Shown piece after piece: positions 46,986 through 58,269 of a DNA stretch of 64,000 nucleotides. Numbering within the stretch: the stretch's first letter is position 1; each line of letters starts with the position of its first letter. The DNA is from Hofstenia miamia. Lineage: Eukaryota > Xenacoelomorpha > Acoela. Both the position numbers and the translations under genes were made by a program. The DNA lies in NCBI GenBank assembly GCA_004352715.1, contig SCFE01000073.1, positions 1,547,934 through 1,611,933 on the forward strand, written 5' to 3'. Under the pieces are notes generated by a model. It saw only the letters and a program-made list of their open reading frames with translations. It ran no database searches and was not told the origin of the DNA.

Positions 46986-47186
46986 TTATATCACTCTTCC
47001 TAAGAATATTATTTTTTCTTTCAGTGTGTCCCACTTGTTGCCATTTATCCTTAGTCCCACTTCTTTCAATATTTCCAACATTCTGTCCAACTTTTGTATA
47101 TGCTCTTCCACTGTGTAGCTCATTATTATTATGTCATCGATATATGCATTATGTCTTCTTTGATTGATTGTTTTTTGTTTTTTCAA
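46986..47186 (-). pseudogene. Ty3/gypsy RT palm with YIDD box
   Basis: 66 open codons: HNAYIDDIIIMSYTVEEHIQ then LDRMLEILKEVGLRINGNKW and EKIIFLGRVI. This is the YxDD box, the E-E-H block and the FLG(H/R)xI block in canonical spacing. It is the 5' limit of the surviving element. Confidence 0.85.
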
Positions 47187-47189
47187 TAC

Positions 47190-47635
47190 TTTAGTTATAT
47201 ATTGCTGAAAGGTGTATATATATCTATATAAACATTATGAAATCAAAGTTATATCTTCAAGATCTAATATTTTACAAACCATCTTAAAATCCGAAAAGTC
47301 TCTATGGATTATTGTATTTGGGTTAAACTTTAAATTTTGCATTGCTTCAATACGTAGTTTGAAAGCTTGCAGTCAGACTTTAGATTTGAAAGTTTGATCT
47401 GAAAGTTTTCACTTGATTTGAATATGATTATCATTCAGAAATTTTTTATTTTTTAGAACATTTTAAATTGATTAATTTTTTATGTTGATCATTTTTTGTT
47501 TTATAATGAAAACTAAACTTCATATATTTTGGAAATTTTCATATCCGTTCCATTATTGTTAATTGTCTACAGACAATAATAATTTAAGCAACTTGACCAG
47601 TAATAATTTAGCTTGAAGTTTTTCTGGTCCAAATG
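47190..47635. other. No gene seen
   Basis: AT-rich spacer between the Ty3/gypsy break and the GPCR pseudogene. Confidence 0.4.
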
Positions 47636-47639
47636 TGTT

Positions 47640-47810
47640 ACGTCATTTGATGTATTAGGAAATACCACTTAAGGCACCTATTTCTAATATTTATAGCACT
47701 TAAAAATAAAAATATAATTAAATTCGATTGAATACTGTGGGAGCAATGGCCAAAAAATAGGTTTTTTGGGAAAAAGTGCGATTCTAGCTAAATGCCTTAG
47801 AAATTTCAGA
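47640..47810 (-). pseudogene. Decayed second GPCR copy: TM7, helix 8 and 3' flank
   Basis: The sequence at 47,640-47,720 aligns with 13,141-13,235, including ggaaatacc, the stop region and a T-rich run of the same length. On the minus strand KKPIFWPLLPQYSIEFNYIF aligns without gaps to NFFLYILLAKSFRKGFVTFF of the 13.2 kb receptor, and the preceding ARIALFP segment to AAIVTNN. The similarity covers TM7, helix 8, the C-terminus and the start of the 3' flank. Upstream the frame (47,983-47,684) runs into a (TA)n microsatellite and no TM3-TM6 sequence is recognised. It is probably a truncated paralogue or partial duplication. Confidence 0.55.
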
Positions 47811-47861
47811 CTGTATCCCGCCAAATGTAACGTTTTTGCATTTTTATAGCAGAAAGCTGGA

Positions 47862-47914
47862 AATATATATATATAAATATATATCAATATATATATATAT
47901 ATATATATATATAT
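47862..47914. repeat. (TA)n microsatellite
   Basis: TA runs interrupted by aa and ca, directly upstream (minus strand) of the GPCR-like fragment. Confidence 0.9.
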
Positions 47915-47919
47915 CTGGC

Positions 47920-50915
47920 ATGCACAAATTACTAAGGCAAAATCACTGAAGCTAGAACGAATAAAGAAACACGTATTGCCCAATATGAAATATGAAGATG
48001 CATGTCAGGTGCTTTGCACTGATACTTTAGAACACCGTCATGACAATATATGCAATAATCTTTGGCGACGCAAAACATTAATCATCCACTGTTACAAAAT
48101 ATACGACAACTAAAATATATGCGGTGCTCCTATTGAGAATTAACTGTTGCATGAAATGCTGTGAGATTAAACAATTCTTTCATTTTTCCCAGTTAGCAAA
48201 GGACTTCCCTTTTAAGGGCATATATTCACATTTCATTGCTTGCTGTATGATTATATTTGTTTATTTATTTGTATCTCGCTTTGACCACTGGTCACAGGCC
48301 TACATTTATTTTATTTATTTTAAATATATATATATATGCGATCAGGTAGAGGTAATTCTGGATTTATGAATATTTTCATTTCACTACAATCTTTTCGTTT
48401 AATGGAATTGCTAAGAATAAGTCTTTTATTACAGATGTTACCAACATCAATTATAATTTTCCGAGTGATGTTAGGTTTGAATTTAACAATCCCAAAATAA
48501 TTTTGGAAAATATTTAAGTGAAACCTAGATTATTAAGTATTGTTGTCACATGAGCATTGTCATGATGTAGAGAACATTTTTAATAATAATCGGTATTAAA
48601 TGAAAGTTATCCTTCACTTCCTTTTTTAATTCCTTTTGAAAATTTGATAATGTAAACTACATTTCATCTCTACATTTATCTAGTTTGGTAGAAATTTCAC
48701 TGCGCAAAATTTCTAATTTTAAAAATTCTTTAGTTCAAAGTTTCACTCAATTTGTTATCATCTTTCTATATTTTTCATTAAAAAACTACATTAAGAAATG
48801 TTTTACTTATTGGAAATCAATTCATTTCGTATCAGAATATCAATTATAATCAGTGTACACTTCAATCAAAGAATTTTTGTAAATGAAATTATCACATAAT
48901 GAGCTAAATACTAGATTCCACGATGTCTTAAGTACCTTGTCATACCTAGATTGGACTTTCATACTTTTGTCAAGAACCCGGTCTTTTTTTTACACGCCAC
49001 CCTGCCCAATCTGCCATTTGCTACCCTACCCAACCCGACCCGACCGACTCTTCTAACAATGACCCGCGACTCATGTCGGTCCGTTTAGCAATAAGCCGAG
49101 TTTCGATCTGATTAAAGAAAGATTGCTAGTATAATAAATTAAAGCTTCAATAGAGCAATACGAAATCAATAAAAAAATTATATAAATCCTTAAGAATGTC
49201 AATGATACAAATCCCTTTGTGTATTCAATGATGATTTTTTCATTGCAGTCAAGTTTTTACTATTTTGATATTTGCTACACCGAAGATATGGCTCTATGAA
49301 AATTCATGTGCAAATTACAAACAAACCATATTTTTAAATGTTTAATGGATTTGACTTATGATTCATCCTGTATCTTTTTAAAAATGCATTTAAGTCCTAT
49401 TATATATAAGATACATCATATACTGGCGAATTTTTCCAGTATACCATTGGTTTAATTTGTAACAAAATAATATGCCCCTCTAAATTTTGAAGTTAGTTGC
49501 GACTCTGTCTAAGGACGCAATTTTTTTATTAATTTCAGAGAGCATTGTACTAAAACGTGAACGCATCATTAAATTTTCCTCATGCTTTCTGCCACCTTTC
49601 CAATGTTACCAAATGTAGCCTTGTTCAATCCAATCCATGTATAGCGCGTTGAGGCTTTGCATTTTACACATGTTAGTTCATCACTTTTCGTCGTTGCAAG
49701 AGAGTATGAAAACAATTGAACACCACCAGTCATTATTCGTTAAAACAGGTCTTTATATTTTTTTGTAGCTCACCTTTTCTAAGAAGCGAAATACATGACA
49801 ATTTTGTCTCAATTTCCCCATTTTCGTTATTTCGTCGTGATCGAACTAGTTTGAATTCCAATAAACTTATTGGCGCGAGGTTTGCCTTAATGTGCATAAA
49901 GATTTTGATTGGATTATAAGCTTACTTTGGGGAAAAGTCATGCTTATTTGTTTCTTTTGATTTATTATCTTCTGGTTAGGCCTATCAAGACAAGTTTGTT
50001 GGCATATTATTTCAGCAAATGAACAATACTTAGTTCTAAATAACTAGGAATTATATTTTAGAAATTCCAGCCAATTTACTTTAAAATGCCTTTTTAGGGT
50101 TGTGCTCTAGCAAAAATTTCATATTTGTCCTACATATAATTCGAATATTCTGGATATATTATTTGTTTTCGATACACGCATAGACTTTGATGTCACTATT
50201 AACATATCATTAAATTGGGATCATAGAGCTGTGAAATGCACGATTTCATTTATGAATTGTAAAATTTAGAGATCATGAGAAAATTTTGACAAGAATATTG
50301 AAAAAAATATTGTTAATTGCAATTTTTTTCGACGTGTACTACTCTGATGATTTAGACGTAGGTCTAAGTTTGTTAATTGATAAATTGCTTCAGGTGTTTA
50401 CTATATTTTATTCAATGGAAAAAGTTACTTATAAAATGCTCATAAAATAGAAAAATGCATTGAGAAGACAATTGAGGCATATGAAGCTTGTAGGATGTAC
50501 TAAGGATATGATAAAAGGTAATCTTTGTTATTTAATAAGATTGATCGCCACAGATAGCATAATGTTAATTGGCATACTAAGGATATTGAAAAAAAACTGT
50601 TCCTAGATTCGATGTCAATGATATGAATAATTATTTCTATTTCTCTTTGAAATCGTTTAATTAAACCAGATTAATTCCATTTGAGGCAGCCAATTTGCAA
50701 ATTCCTTTTGCGAAACAGATTAAATTTATCATTACTTTTCCAAAGAAAAAAACTTCTTCTGAATATCATGGTTCGTCATACTGGATCTTGACATATGGCG
50801 CAGCATTGATTGCTGAGATTTTGTTCAATTTAAATTTATCATTGATGAAGTCTCAATTTCCACAGCAATGAAAGTTGACTAGCACTAATCAAATTTATAT
50901 TTTTACTTCTAAAAA
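47920..50915. other. 3 kb without a recognised gene
   Basis: Short frames only (48,124-48,369; 49,716-49,919), unrecognised. A GC-rich cluster of cccgacccg words lies at about 48,970-49,090. A short TA run lies at 48,326-48,338. Confidence 0.45.
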
Positions 50916-50919
50916 AATC

Positions 50920-51370
50920 AAGGATCTTAGACGTATAGCAGTTACTCTAATTCTTTCTCGGATCTTTTAATGAATAGTTTATGAAAATTTGTGTAAATTT
51001 ATATCAAAAATCTGTCAGCTTTTGTCAATTTGGATTTAGACGCAATAGTACTATACAATGTGCTTTAATTATGATATTTAATTATGCTTGGAGGCTTGAA
51101 AAATAGTGTAATTATTACTGATTAATCACTTTGAACATATCAAAATCATTTTCTGAAGTTGATCACTTTGCAACCTTTAATGGTCTAAAGAATGTCTATC
51201 CTCGATTAAGCTTGTACATTTTGAATTGGTACATTGGTTTCCCTGAAAATGGCATTAATCATGTTTGTTGTAATATACTAACTGCTGATGTCAGAGTTTT
51301 CCAAAAAAACTATTAGTGATCCAATTTGTTATAATAGCTGTGTAAATGATGCTATATATTTAACTGCTCT
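50920..51370 (+). pseudogene. CR1/Jockey-like LINE RT fragment
   Basis: Plus-strand broken frames: DLRRIAVTLILSRIF (the FRPIS block), then CQFGFRRNSTIQCALI (QFGFR-x-x-x-S/T-T block, about 51,020-51,075), then LNISKSFSEVDHFATFNGLK (A box, with catalytic Asp changed to Asn in LNISKSF versus LDLSKAF) and YILNWYIGFP. The frame stops at 51,316. No palm box follows. The rest of the element is missing. Confidence 0.7.
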
Positions 51371-51539
51371 ATAGATTGTAAATACAGCATATATTATTAT
51401 ATTTTAATGTAAATTTTTGGAATAGTTGTACACATCAACAGTATAATAAAGAAAAATTATCTACAAATTCACACAATAAATTTCAAGCAATTTACAGCAT
51501 ACCTTAGCGCAATTGAGAAGTCCTACAAAAATCTAAATG

Positions 51540-52560
51540 GAGCTGTAGCTACAACTCCCCTTTGAATTTTCCACGATTCTGCAAGGAGGGCCAGCTTCCG
51601 AAAACTATTAATTGAAGTTGCTTCGAAACCCTCTAATGCTTCTAGAGTTAAGGGCACAAATAAATAGCCTTCGGAATTAAGATTATTCTTGTGTTTTGAT
51701 TTTCACTATTTTTTAGAGCCCCGCCTGCATTTGATGCCGCATTTAAAATGGTTGAAATTTGCAGCGGAGAGTTGACAGTTAAGTGTAGTGCATCAGGTTT
51801 ACTTGCAGACCCAAACAGGAATGAAAATGTCACCAAGCTTAGACTAAGTCCCATACATTAGATCACGTTGCTTTTTGACAGGTGATACTGATTCAGAAGC
51901 TGCAATTTAATGTACAATATCACGAAAACAATCATGCCGACCAATTCTGTCATCTTTGCTGCTACAAGTAGGAGCATGCTCTCCATAAATATCCAAAGTC
52001 CAATTCTGACAAAAGTCGCATTTTCTCAATTCTGACTTGAGTGGGGGATCTAAACGGTAAGGCTTGATATTGGGAAGGAAGAAGATTGAGGCAAATGCTT
52101 GAAGAGTCCCAGAAACCTCGACAGTAAGTGAGCGTAATCTAACTTGTTCACGAACTCCAAGGACTTGATCAAAAAATTCGTCACATCGAACTTTGTCAAA
52201 CTTGCATTGAAAAGCTTTCTGGGTGCTGTCCTGAAGTAATTCTTCTGAGCCAGTTATGGAAAAGAAGAGAGATAATTAGTGAAATCCACAGAATTTGTAG
52301 TATTTGCATTGGTGAGTTGTTCAACCAAATCTTGAGCTTTAAAAGCAGAACCCAAATAAGCGCAAAAATGTTTGTCACAGGCACGGCGTATACCAAAGCG
52401 TCCTATTTTGATAGGGATGCTTGATTTCATACAATGTCAGGAAGTGGTGTCCCAATAATGCATGAAGTAACATCCCGTAAGGATTCGTCAAATTTCCTTA
52501 AAATAGCCTCACTATTATCAGATGCAACTAAGAAACTTTTTGTCATTCCTAAACGGAAAA
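51540..52560 (-). pseudogene. LINE C-terminal region with zinc-knuckle (CxxC...GEHAPTC)
   Basis: Broken minus frames follow the order of the C-terminus of a widespread LINE protein: FDESLRDVTSCIIGTPLPDI, a degraded SQASLPxK block, GRFGIRRACDKHFCAYLGSA, a variable linker, KCDFCQNWTLDIYGEHAPTC followed by DRIGRHDCFRDIV, and GDIFIPVW (usually ADIFLP-W). In relatives this is read as G-G-L-G-L-R-x-A...C-x-x-C...GDHAL-C...R-H-D-x-x-R-D. Cysteines and histidine are retained, but stops and shifts occur at several points. The RT itself lies outside or is lost. Confidence 0.7.
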
Positions 52561-52564
52561 GATT

Positions 52565-53435
52565 AAAAAGAACTTAACTTTTTCGTTAGTTGGAGAAAAT
52601 TATATTGCTTTTCTGTTTGGTGTGGCGCTTCATATTATCTACTAGAATCTCTGGATAAAGTTAAAAAAGGTTGTCAGAATCAATAGTGTGTTATTACATT
52701 GCAATTGGAACATAAAACATTCCAATAGAGGTATTTGTTTTTGTATTTATTTAGATGCTGTAGATGCGCGCTAATACGTAGCAATACTTATAACAAGAAG
52801 AAAAATAATCTAGAGTATATTCACAAATTGTGAATGAATAAAGATACTGGTAGCATTTCTGAAAGTGTCAAGAATTATTTTCGGCTATGGCGATGTTAGT
52901 TGTTACTAATTGCGTACTCAGGATTGTAAAATTTAATACCTCACAATTTCAGGCTTTTTAATAAAACGTTGCTGGTCTAGAATGCAATTATCCTAAATGC
53001 TATGCAAGACAATGTTCATCATCAAGAGAAATTTGCACTGTATCTTAATTTTATTAGATTATCAAAATTCTAAAATAATGTAATTTCTTTAAGCAAAATT
53101 TCATATTTATGCATGTGTCTTGAAATACATTAGCCTTGCCGTTCTTAGTAACCGTTTGATACAGTACGTTGTTTATATTGACATCCAAATGCTGTTATTC
53201 ACAAGGCTGCCAACACTTAGCCCGAGAAAAACCGACCATGTCCAAACCCGCCAAAAATTATCAAAAACTGATCTGTGAAAGTCGCCCAGGTGCTTTAACT
53301 CATTGTATAGATATTCTAGATAGTTACTAAATATTATTAGTGGAAAATCGCACAATCAATTGATACAATGCTATCTGAAAAATACATTAGACCTGCCATA
53401 AATGAAACATATTAACGTATTACACTAAAGGTGAA
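52565..53435. other. No gene seen
   Basis: AT-rich with frames up to 60 codons, unrecognised. Confidence 0.4.
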
Positions 53436-53439
53436 AAAA

Positions 53440-54010
53440 CGTTACTTTGAGAAACTTTATTTCTATCTTGAAACATGCTTTCCACAATTATATTAGATGT
53501 TCGTTCCGCAATAGACCGGAAGCAGCTCCTTCAACCAATTTACGTTTTGCCTTGAGCTCTTCAAGTTCTTGGAACTTATTCTTCTCCCGTTGCTTGTTGG
53601 TCAACCGTTTATAAACTCAGTTTCGCGCAGCATGTGTTTTCCCGTGTTTTCTTTTGATCAGTTCTTGTAGCAGTCCCCAGCATTGTTCAACAAATTAAAA
53701 AATGCATCTGGAATTTCGAGCTCTTCAAATTTGGATTTTTCAAAGTTGTTCTTAACAAGTCGTACAACTCTGATGTACACTTTTTTGCGACTTCATCAGA
53801 GAAAACCCACTTTCAACAGTCATATTGTGAGGACAAATGAGCAAATTCGACTCCACACGACGTGTAGAGATGGCAAAGGACACTGACCAACTTATCCAGT
53901 TATGGAGAACAACTAGTGCAGACTCTGATCGCAAACCTATGCTGAAAGTTTACTGCGGCAAGCTCGTCCACAACTGAGTTTTCGTTAATGTTTGATTCTA
54001 CTGCCAGTCT
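53440..54010 (-). pseudogene. hAT-like transposase C-terminus
   Basis: Minus-strand frames read LICPHNMTVESGFSLMK, resembling the S-H-G-N-A-x-V-E-R-G-F-S-x-N-K block near the C-terminus of a hAT/DUF4371-like family. Then come FEELEIPDAFFNLLNNAG, KHMLRETEF, and KQREKNKFQELEELKAKRKL, a lysine-rich coiled coil typical of the same proteins' tails. The frame changes at least twice. Upstream (54,456-54,193) is a further open stretch that I cannot place. No TIRs were found. Confidence 0.45.
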
Positions 54011-54602
54011 TTTCAAAGCTGTGAGTGTAACGCTCGAATACTCTGATATTTAGAGAAAAAACTCGTAATTGTACTTGACGAGTGGTTGCGTTAAAAAGCT
54101 CTTGAATCTAGATACAAACATCTGCAACAAAGTTTCACTATACTTCCCCCATAGTGTCTGGACTACCACAAGGTTCGATGTTGGCATTTCGTTTAGAGCT
54201 CTATTAATCTCGTCGTTATAATTAGAGTAGATAATATTTTTGGCAACATTTGCAAAGGGAAGTGATTGAAGCCCTCCGACGACTTTTGATACAGAAGACT
54301 CAAATACTTCTTTCCGGAAACATTCAGTACAAGTCTAAGACGCATGACAATCTGAGATACTGTCTTGAGAAGCATCATCAAAACTTGATTGATGTCCAAA
54401 TTTTTCCTTGGCTTTCTTTCGCAAGAAAATAATGCGGCTGCAGAGCAATAAGACATTGGTTAATGTGAAATAGAAAATTAATCCCAGACTATAATCGCTT
54501 CAGCTCAAGTTTTTCATTTCCAGTCATATCAAGCAATTTTCGAATAAGCGAATAGTGATCCAACAGACTCTGCAGACATAAAAATAGGTCAAGGAACCAA
54601 TC

Positions 54603-55536
54603 ATGCTTCTCTCTGAGATAGTCGAGTTTAGCGAGCGCGCTGTACTCGATACAATTACCAGTTCTCAGTTTATTGGAGATTTCGATTCGCAAAATCGCAT
54701 CACTTCCGCAAAGTTAGCTGCAACTTTTGCCACATTATCAAGGGAAGAACCACTGAAACTCCACTACTTACTTTGGAAAATTTCAAATATTGAAGAATCG
54801 CCATCCCCTTCAAAAGAAATATGCTCGGCACTAAAAACATCGAACACTAAATGCATGAACAGCGACAATGTTTCCGAAACAAATGCTCTAGAAAAAAGTG
54901 AAACAAACCAAAGAAAAGTAAAAAATATCAAAGAAACTTCGGATACATTGATAATAGGAACATTAAGGTATCGCAATTTGAGGGCAAATATACTTGTGAA
55001 AGATCACGACGTCACTCTTCATTCGTATCCCGGACCTACAATCGAGAAAATTCAAAACATAATTTATCACTGCTGAAAGAAACGACGTCATGCAATCAAA
55101 CAAGAATTTTACACCCCTTTTCGAAAAATTGATTACTGCCAAGCGCCATTCCTTTCGAAACTCAGAAATTACATTGGGCGAGCTTGCACCACTCCTATAT
55201 ATTAAAACGTTCAATAAAATGTCATCGGAAGTCACGGTATTATTAGATCAAAATGCAAAACAATTGCAGTACAAGATCTTCGAAAATAACCGTTATTTTT
55301 ACAAGGGTGCACATGTTGATATTGATATATTTACACGAGGAGTAATTCATTTCTCTGAATCTGGACATGCTATATTAGCACGATGCATTAAAAGTTATCT
55401 TGAAATGCAAAGCATCCTTTCATCTACAGTCGCTCAATTTTGCCGCCGAGGACACAATGCTTATCAATCACATCGACCAGCGAATACATGCTACCGCAAC
55501 ATCCCAGACAATCACGTACTCACCAGCAATGATTAA
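54603..55536 (+). pseudogene. LINE ORF1 with SGNH/GDSL-esterase-like domain
   Basis: Two frames (54,603-55,076 and 55,090-55,536) in different phases together cover ORF1. The first has a charged N-terminal half, then DTLIIGTLRYRNLRANI and LHSYPGPTIEKIQNIIYHC, matching the G-T/S-S block (catalytic Ser region, here GTLRYR, so Ser lost) and HSYPGAT block of the SGNH domain found in ORF1 of CR1/L2-type LINEs. The second has NNRYFYKGAHVDIDIFTRG and IHFSESGHAILARCI, the D-G-x-H-L/F ... H-x-x-x-x-G block with its catalytic His. The stop at 55,077-55,079 and phase change break it. Immediately upstream of ORF2 at 55,738. Confidence 0.6.
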
Positions 55537-55737
55537 TCAAAAACACTTCGCGTCACCCGCAAGCGTACGCCGAAACTTCTCACCCTCCCTGGTACTAAAG
55601 TTCCGCCTTTATTAACTTTTTACTAAACGGTATGGATTTATCTTTGTAATGCTAGAACTACGGGTAGTTCACCTACACAAATTTTCCTTAAAATCTAAGT
55701 TTGCAACATTTATCAGCATTTTTCCAATAAAACAGAT

Positions 55738-56124
55738 ATGCCTAGAGAAAATCCCTTCAAAAAGCTTTTGGCAATTTTGGTATTAAAATTTGTATTATTA
55801 CTTATACATGGAATCGAACCAAATCCTGGTCCTTTACTCAATTATGAAACATATCTAAAAAATATTTCATCTAGGAAAGTTATGATTAATTATGCTCATT
55901 TAAATGCCCAGATTTTATCTAATAAAAATTGCTATTACAAGTCACTTATTAGCTATTTTCATGATAATATAGTGCAAGCAATTTCTGAGACATGTTTTAC
56001 CTGCAATGACCTTGATCATGTCTGTTCAGACAAGATAGAGCTTATTGAAATATACTCGGTAAAAGCAAGGGAGCGAGGTACTCCTTCTAGCTCCGAGATC
56101 ATTTCATCTAGGGCAACGGAATGA
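55738..56124 (+). pseudogene. LINE ORF2 start: hydrophobic leader, 2A-like motif, endonuclease start
   Basis: ATG at 55,738. MPRENPFKKLLAILVLKFVL is a basic then hydrophobic leader. GIEPNPGP at 55,810-55,833 resembles the 2A ribosome-skipping consensus D-x-E-x-N-P-G-P, with Gly in the first position. Next comes INYAHLNAQILSNK (the N-A/V-R-S-L-x-N-K block that opens APE endonucleases), then AISETCFT (E-T-W block). The remainder of the endonuclease is deleted: the frame runs into unrelated sequence at about 56,060 and stops at 56,124, and RT-proximal sequence follows at about 56,160. Confidence 0.7.
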
Positions 56125-56184
56125 TATAGGAAGCTTTTGGGTTGAAAATGGTGGAAGGCAGTCTCACCATGTGACTCCTCTCAC

Positions 56185-56733
56185 GTGGATGTGGCTTTGG
56201 ACGTTGATGAAATTAACAAACATTACGCAAAAGTTTCCCATATTGATACATATACTGTACCTGTCCTTGATTACGTAGATGACAGTATTCCTTCTGATTT
56301 TACAATTCATGAAGTTTACCACAGCTTACGGAGAATAAAGAAAACTGCCCCAGGAATCGATCAGATTTCATATTGGCTCATTCGACAGAATGCTCACAAC
56401 CTAGCTGAGCCTTTGTGTCACATTTACAATTTGTGTTTGGTAAGAGGGTGTTTTCCGAATTCATTCAAAGTATCCAGAATCGTTCCTATTCCGAAACGCT
56501 CAAAAGTGAAGTCTGTTACCGACCTGAGACCTGTATCTGTAACGCCAATCCTGTCGAGGCACTTAGAGAGAATGATATATGACAAGTTCATCTCCAAAGC
56601 CTACAATGCCAGACTGAAGCGGAATCAATTCGGTTTCAGAAAGTCGTCAACGACAGAAATGGCTCTCTTGCGCATAATCAATAAAGCAAAGGATATGATT
56701 AAATCGTATGATTACGCCAGGGTAATTGGTTAA
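56185..56733 (+). pseudogene. LINE ORF2 linker and RT N-terminus, first assembled copy
   Basis: 182 open codons: linker, then RRIKKTAPGIDQISYWLIRQ (SPG-DGI-x-W block), NSFKVSRIVPIPKR, DLRPVSVTPILSRHLERM (RPIS block), NQFGFRKSSTTEMALLRI. The frame ends at YARVIG because 47 nt containing the A box are missing relative to the second copy. It leads straight into a one-base N at 56,793, where a second copy of 56,456 onwards begins. Confidence 0.85.
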
Positions 56734-57177
56734 CTCTCTTCGCAAACTGAATATCTCGCCGTATGTTGTCAATCTAGTTTGCGACTTCCTTCNCGAATTC
56801 ATTCAAAGTATCCAGAATCGTTCCTATTCCGAAACGCTCAAAAGTGAAGTCTGTTACTGACCTGAGACCTGTATCTGTAACGCCAATCTTGTCGAGGCAC
56901 TTAGAGAGAATGATATATGACAAGTTCATCTCCAAAGCCTACAATGCCAGACTGAAGCGGAATCAATTCGGTTTCAGAAAGTCGTCAACGACAGAAATGG
57001 CTCTCTTGCGCATAATCAATAAAGCAAAGGATATGATTAAATCGTATGATTACGTCAGGGTAATTGCAATTGATCTCAGTAAAGCGTTTGACCGAGTGCC
57101 GCGCGATCAGATGGTTAACTCTCTTCGCAAACTGAATATCTCGCCGTATGTTGTCAATCTAGTTTGCGACTTCCTTC
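56456..57177. repeat. Tandem near-duplicate joined by a single N (probable misassembly)
   Basis: 56,456-56,792 matches 56,794-57,177 except for three substitutions that I can see and a 47-nt segment (57,067-57,113) missing from the first copy. The single ambiguous base at 56,793 lies exactly at the join. This looks like two alleles or an overlap placed in tandem rather than a real repeat. Confidence 0.85.
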
Positions 57178-57680
57178 TAGACAGGACACAATTTGTTGAC
57201 TTCAATGGGCGAAATTCGCGACTTCTCAGCACAAACGCTGGTATACCCCAAGGCTCTATTCTGGGGCCAATCTTATTCAACTTATTATATGATGATCTTG
57301 TTTTGAACGGAGATGATGTCTCTTTAGTAAAATACGCAGATGATGCTACAATCCTACTGGGTGGAACGCGTGGTCAAGACAGGGCCCAAGAAGTGCTTTG
57401 CGCTGTGAAAGACTGGTGTAATAACAACAACCTATCGATGAACAAAGAAAAAACGGTTGAAATGATTTTTTCTAAGGGTAGCTCTCCTTTGACTACTACA
57501 CAATACCCATCTGGCAAACTCTTTCGAGCCATTAAAATCCTTGGAGTGTACATTGATAATGCCTTGTCATTTGAAGAACATGTCTCAAGGCTTCTACGAA
57601 AATGCAGAAGCAAAATGTTCCTTCTAAATAAGTTAAAGGCACAAGGTTACTCCTTACGCGAGCTCAAGATACTTTATTGA
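56844..57680 (+). pseudogene. LINE reverse transcriptase domain, well preserved (YADD)
   Basis: 278 open codons. In order: DLRPVSVTPILSRHLERM, NQFGFRKSSTTEMALLRI, AIDLSKAFDRVPRDQMVNSL (A box), VDFNGRNSRLLSTNAGIPQG (PQG box), SILGPILFNLLYDDLVLNG, LVKYADDATILLGG (catalytic YADD), NNLSMNKEKTVEMIFSKG and ILGVYIDNALSFEEHVSR. All three catalytic Asp are present and spacing is canonical for CR1/L2-like elements, making this the least decayed RT in the window. A frameshift at about 57,675 separates the thumb. Overall the element is inactive because of the endonuclease deletion and this shift. Confidence 0.9.
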
Positions 57681-57967
57681 CAAACATAACCTATTCGGTT
57701 TCAGTATGGGGACGATGCAGGAAGTCATTACAGCAACTCATAGACAAACTACAGAGGAAGGCAATGCGACTGGGATATACGGATAACTTTGAATCTATCG
57801 AAACAATTGTGAGAAAGTCAGATGAAAAGCTGTTGAAGAGAATGTGCTATGAGGACCATTTACTATCAGATCTAGTACCTGGAAGAAGTGACTATGCCTC
57901 TACAAGTCTCCGGGAACGTTTACCAGTCCCTGAAAGAGATATTGATAGATTTACGTTTGTTTTCTAA
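57677..57967 (+). pseudogene. LINE ORF2 C-terminus after frameshift
   Basis: Continues the RT thumb region in another phase: NITYSVSVWGRCRKSLQQLI and DKLQRKAMRLGYTDNFES (the Y-x-x-x-V-W-G-x-x-x-x-x-x-x-x-x-x-L-Q-x-K/R-A-x-R block), ending RFTFVF. The overlap with the preceding frame is four bases. Confidence 0.8.
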
Positions 57968-58262
57968 ACAGATTCTTCAAGAAATACTAGCATTCTCGCT
58001 GTAACCTCGACTGTCTACCATATTCACACGTTACGAAATCATCAATCTAGAAAGTTTCTCCGCTTCCTATTTGCATTATCTACTTCCCAAGTCTCCAACC
58101 CTTACCAAAAACACCGACACGAAAGGAAGACCACACCAGAGCTATCACGTCCGTGAAATGCCGCAAATAACTCTTAAAGTGAAGTGGATTTTATTATAGT
58201 TTGTAAATTTAGTCAGTTTGATGTGTTTCATTCTGAAATAAAGATAATTTCTAATTTCTAAT
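57968..58262 (+). other. LINE 3' UTR and terminal repeat
   Basis: About 290 bp after the ORF2 stop, ending with AATAAAG at about 58,237 and a short tandem of atttctaatttctaat, which is the 3' terminus. The next LINE fragment begins directly after it. Confidence 0.75.
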
Positions 58263-58269
58263 AACCCTA

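Larger units (their letters stand above)
41769..47186 (-). mobile_element. Degraded Ty3/gypsy retrotransposon (RT to possible env), 5'-truncated
   Basis: Minus-strand order: RT palm (47,186-46,986), RNase H (about 46,980-46,360), integrase (about 46,160-45,540), an acidic frame (45,015-44,692), and a long series of broken frames down to 41,769 that may be env. This is Ty3/gypsy order with an extra 3' region, as in errantivirus-like elements. Gag, protease and the RT N-terminus are missing. The break at about 47,190 coincides with TA-rich sequence. Stops and shifts occur throughout. No LTRs were recognised. Confidence 0.75.
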
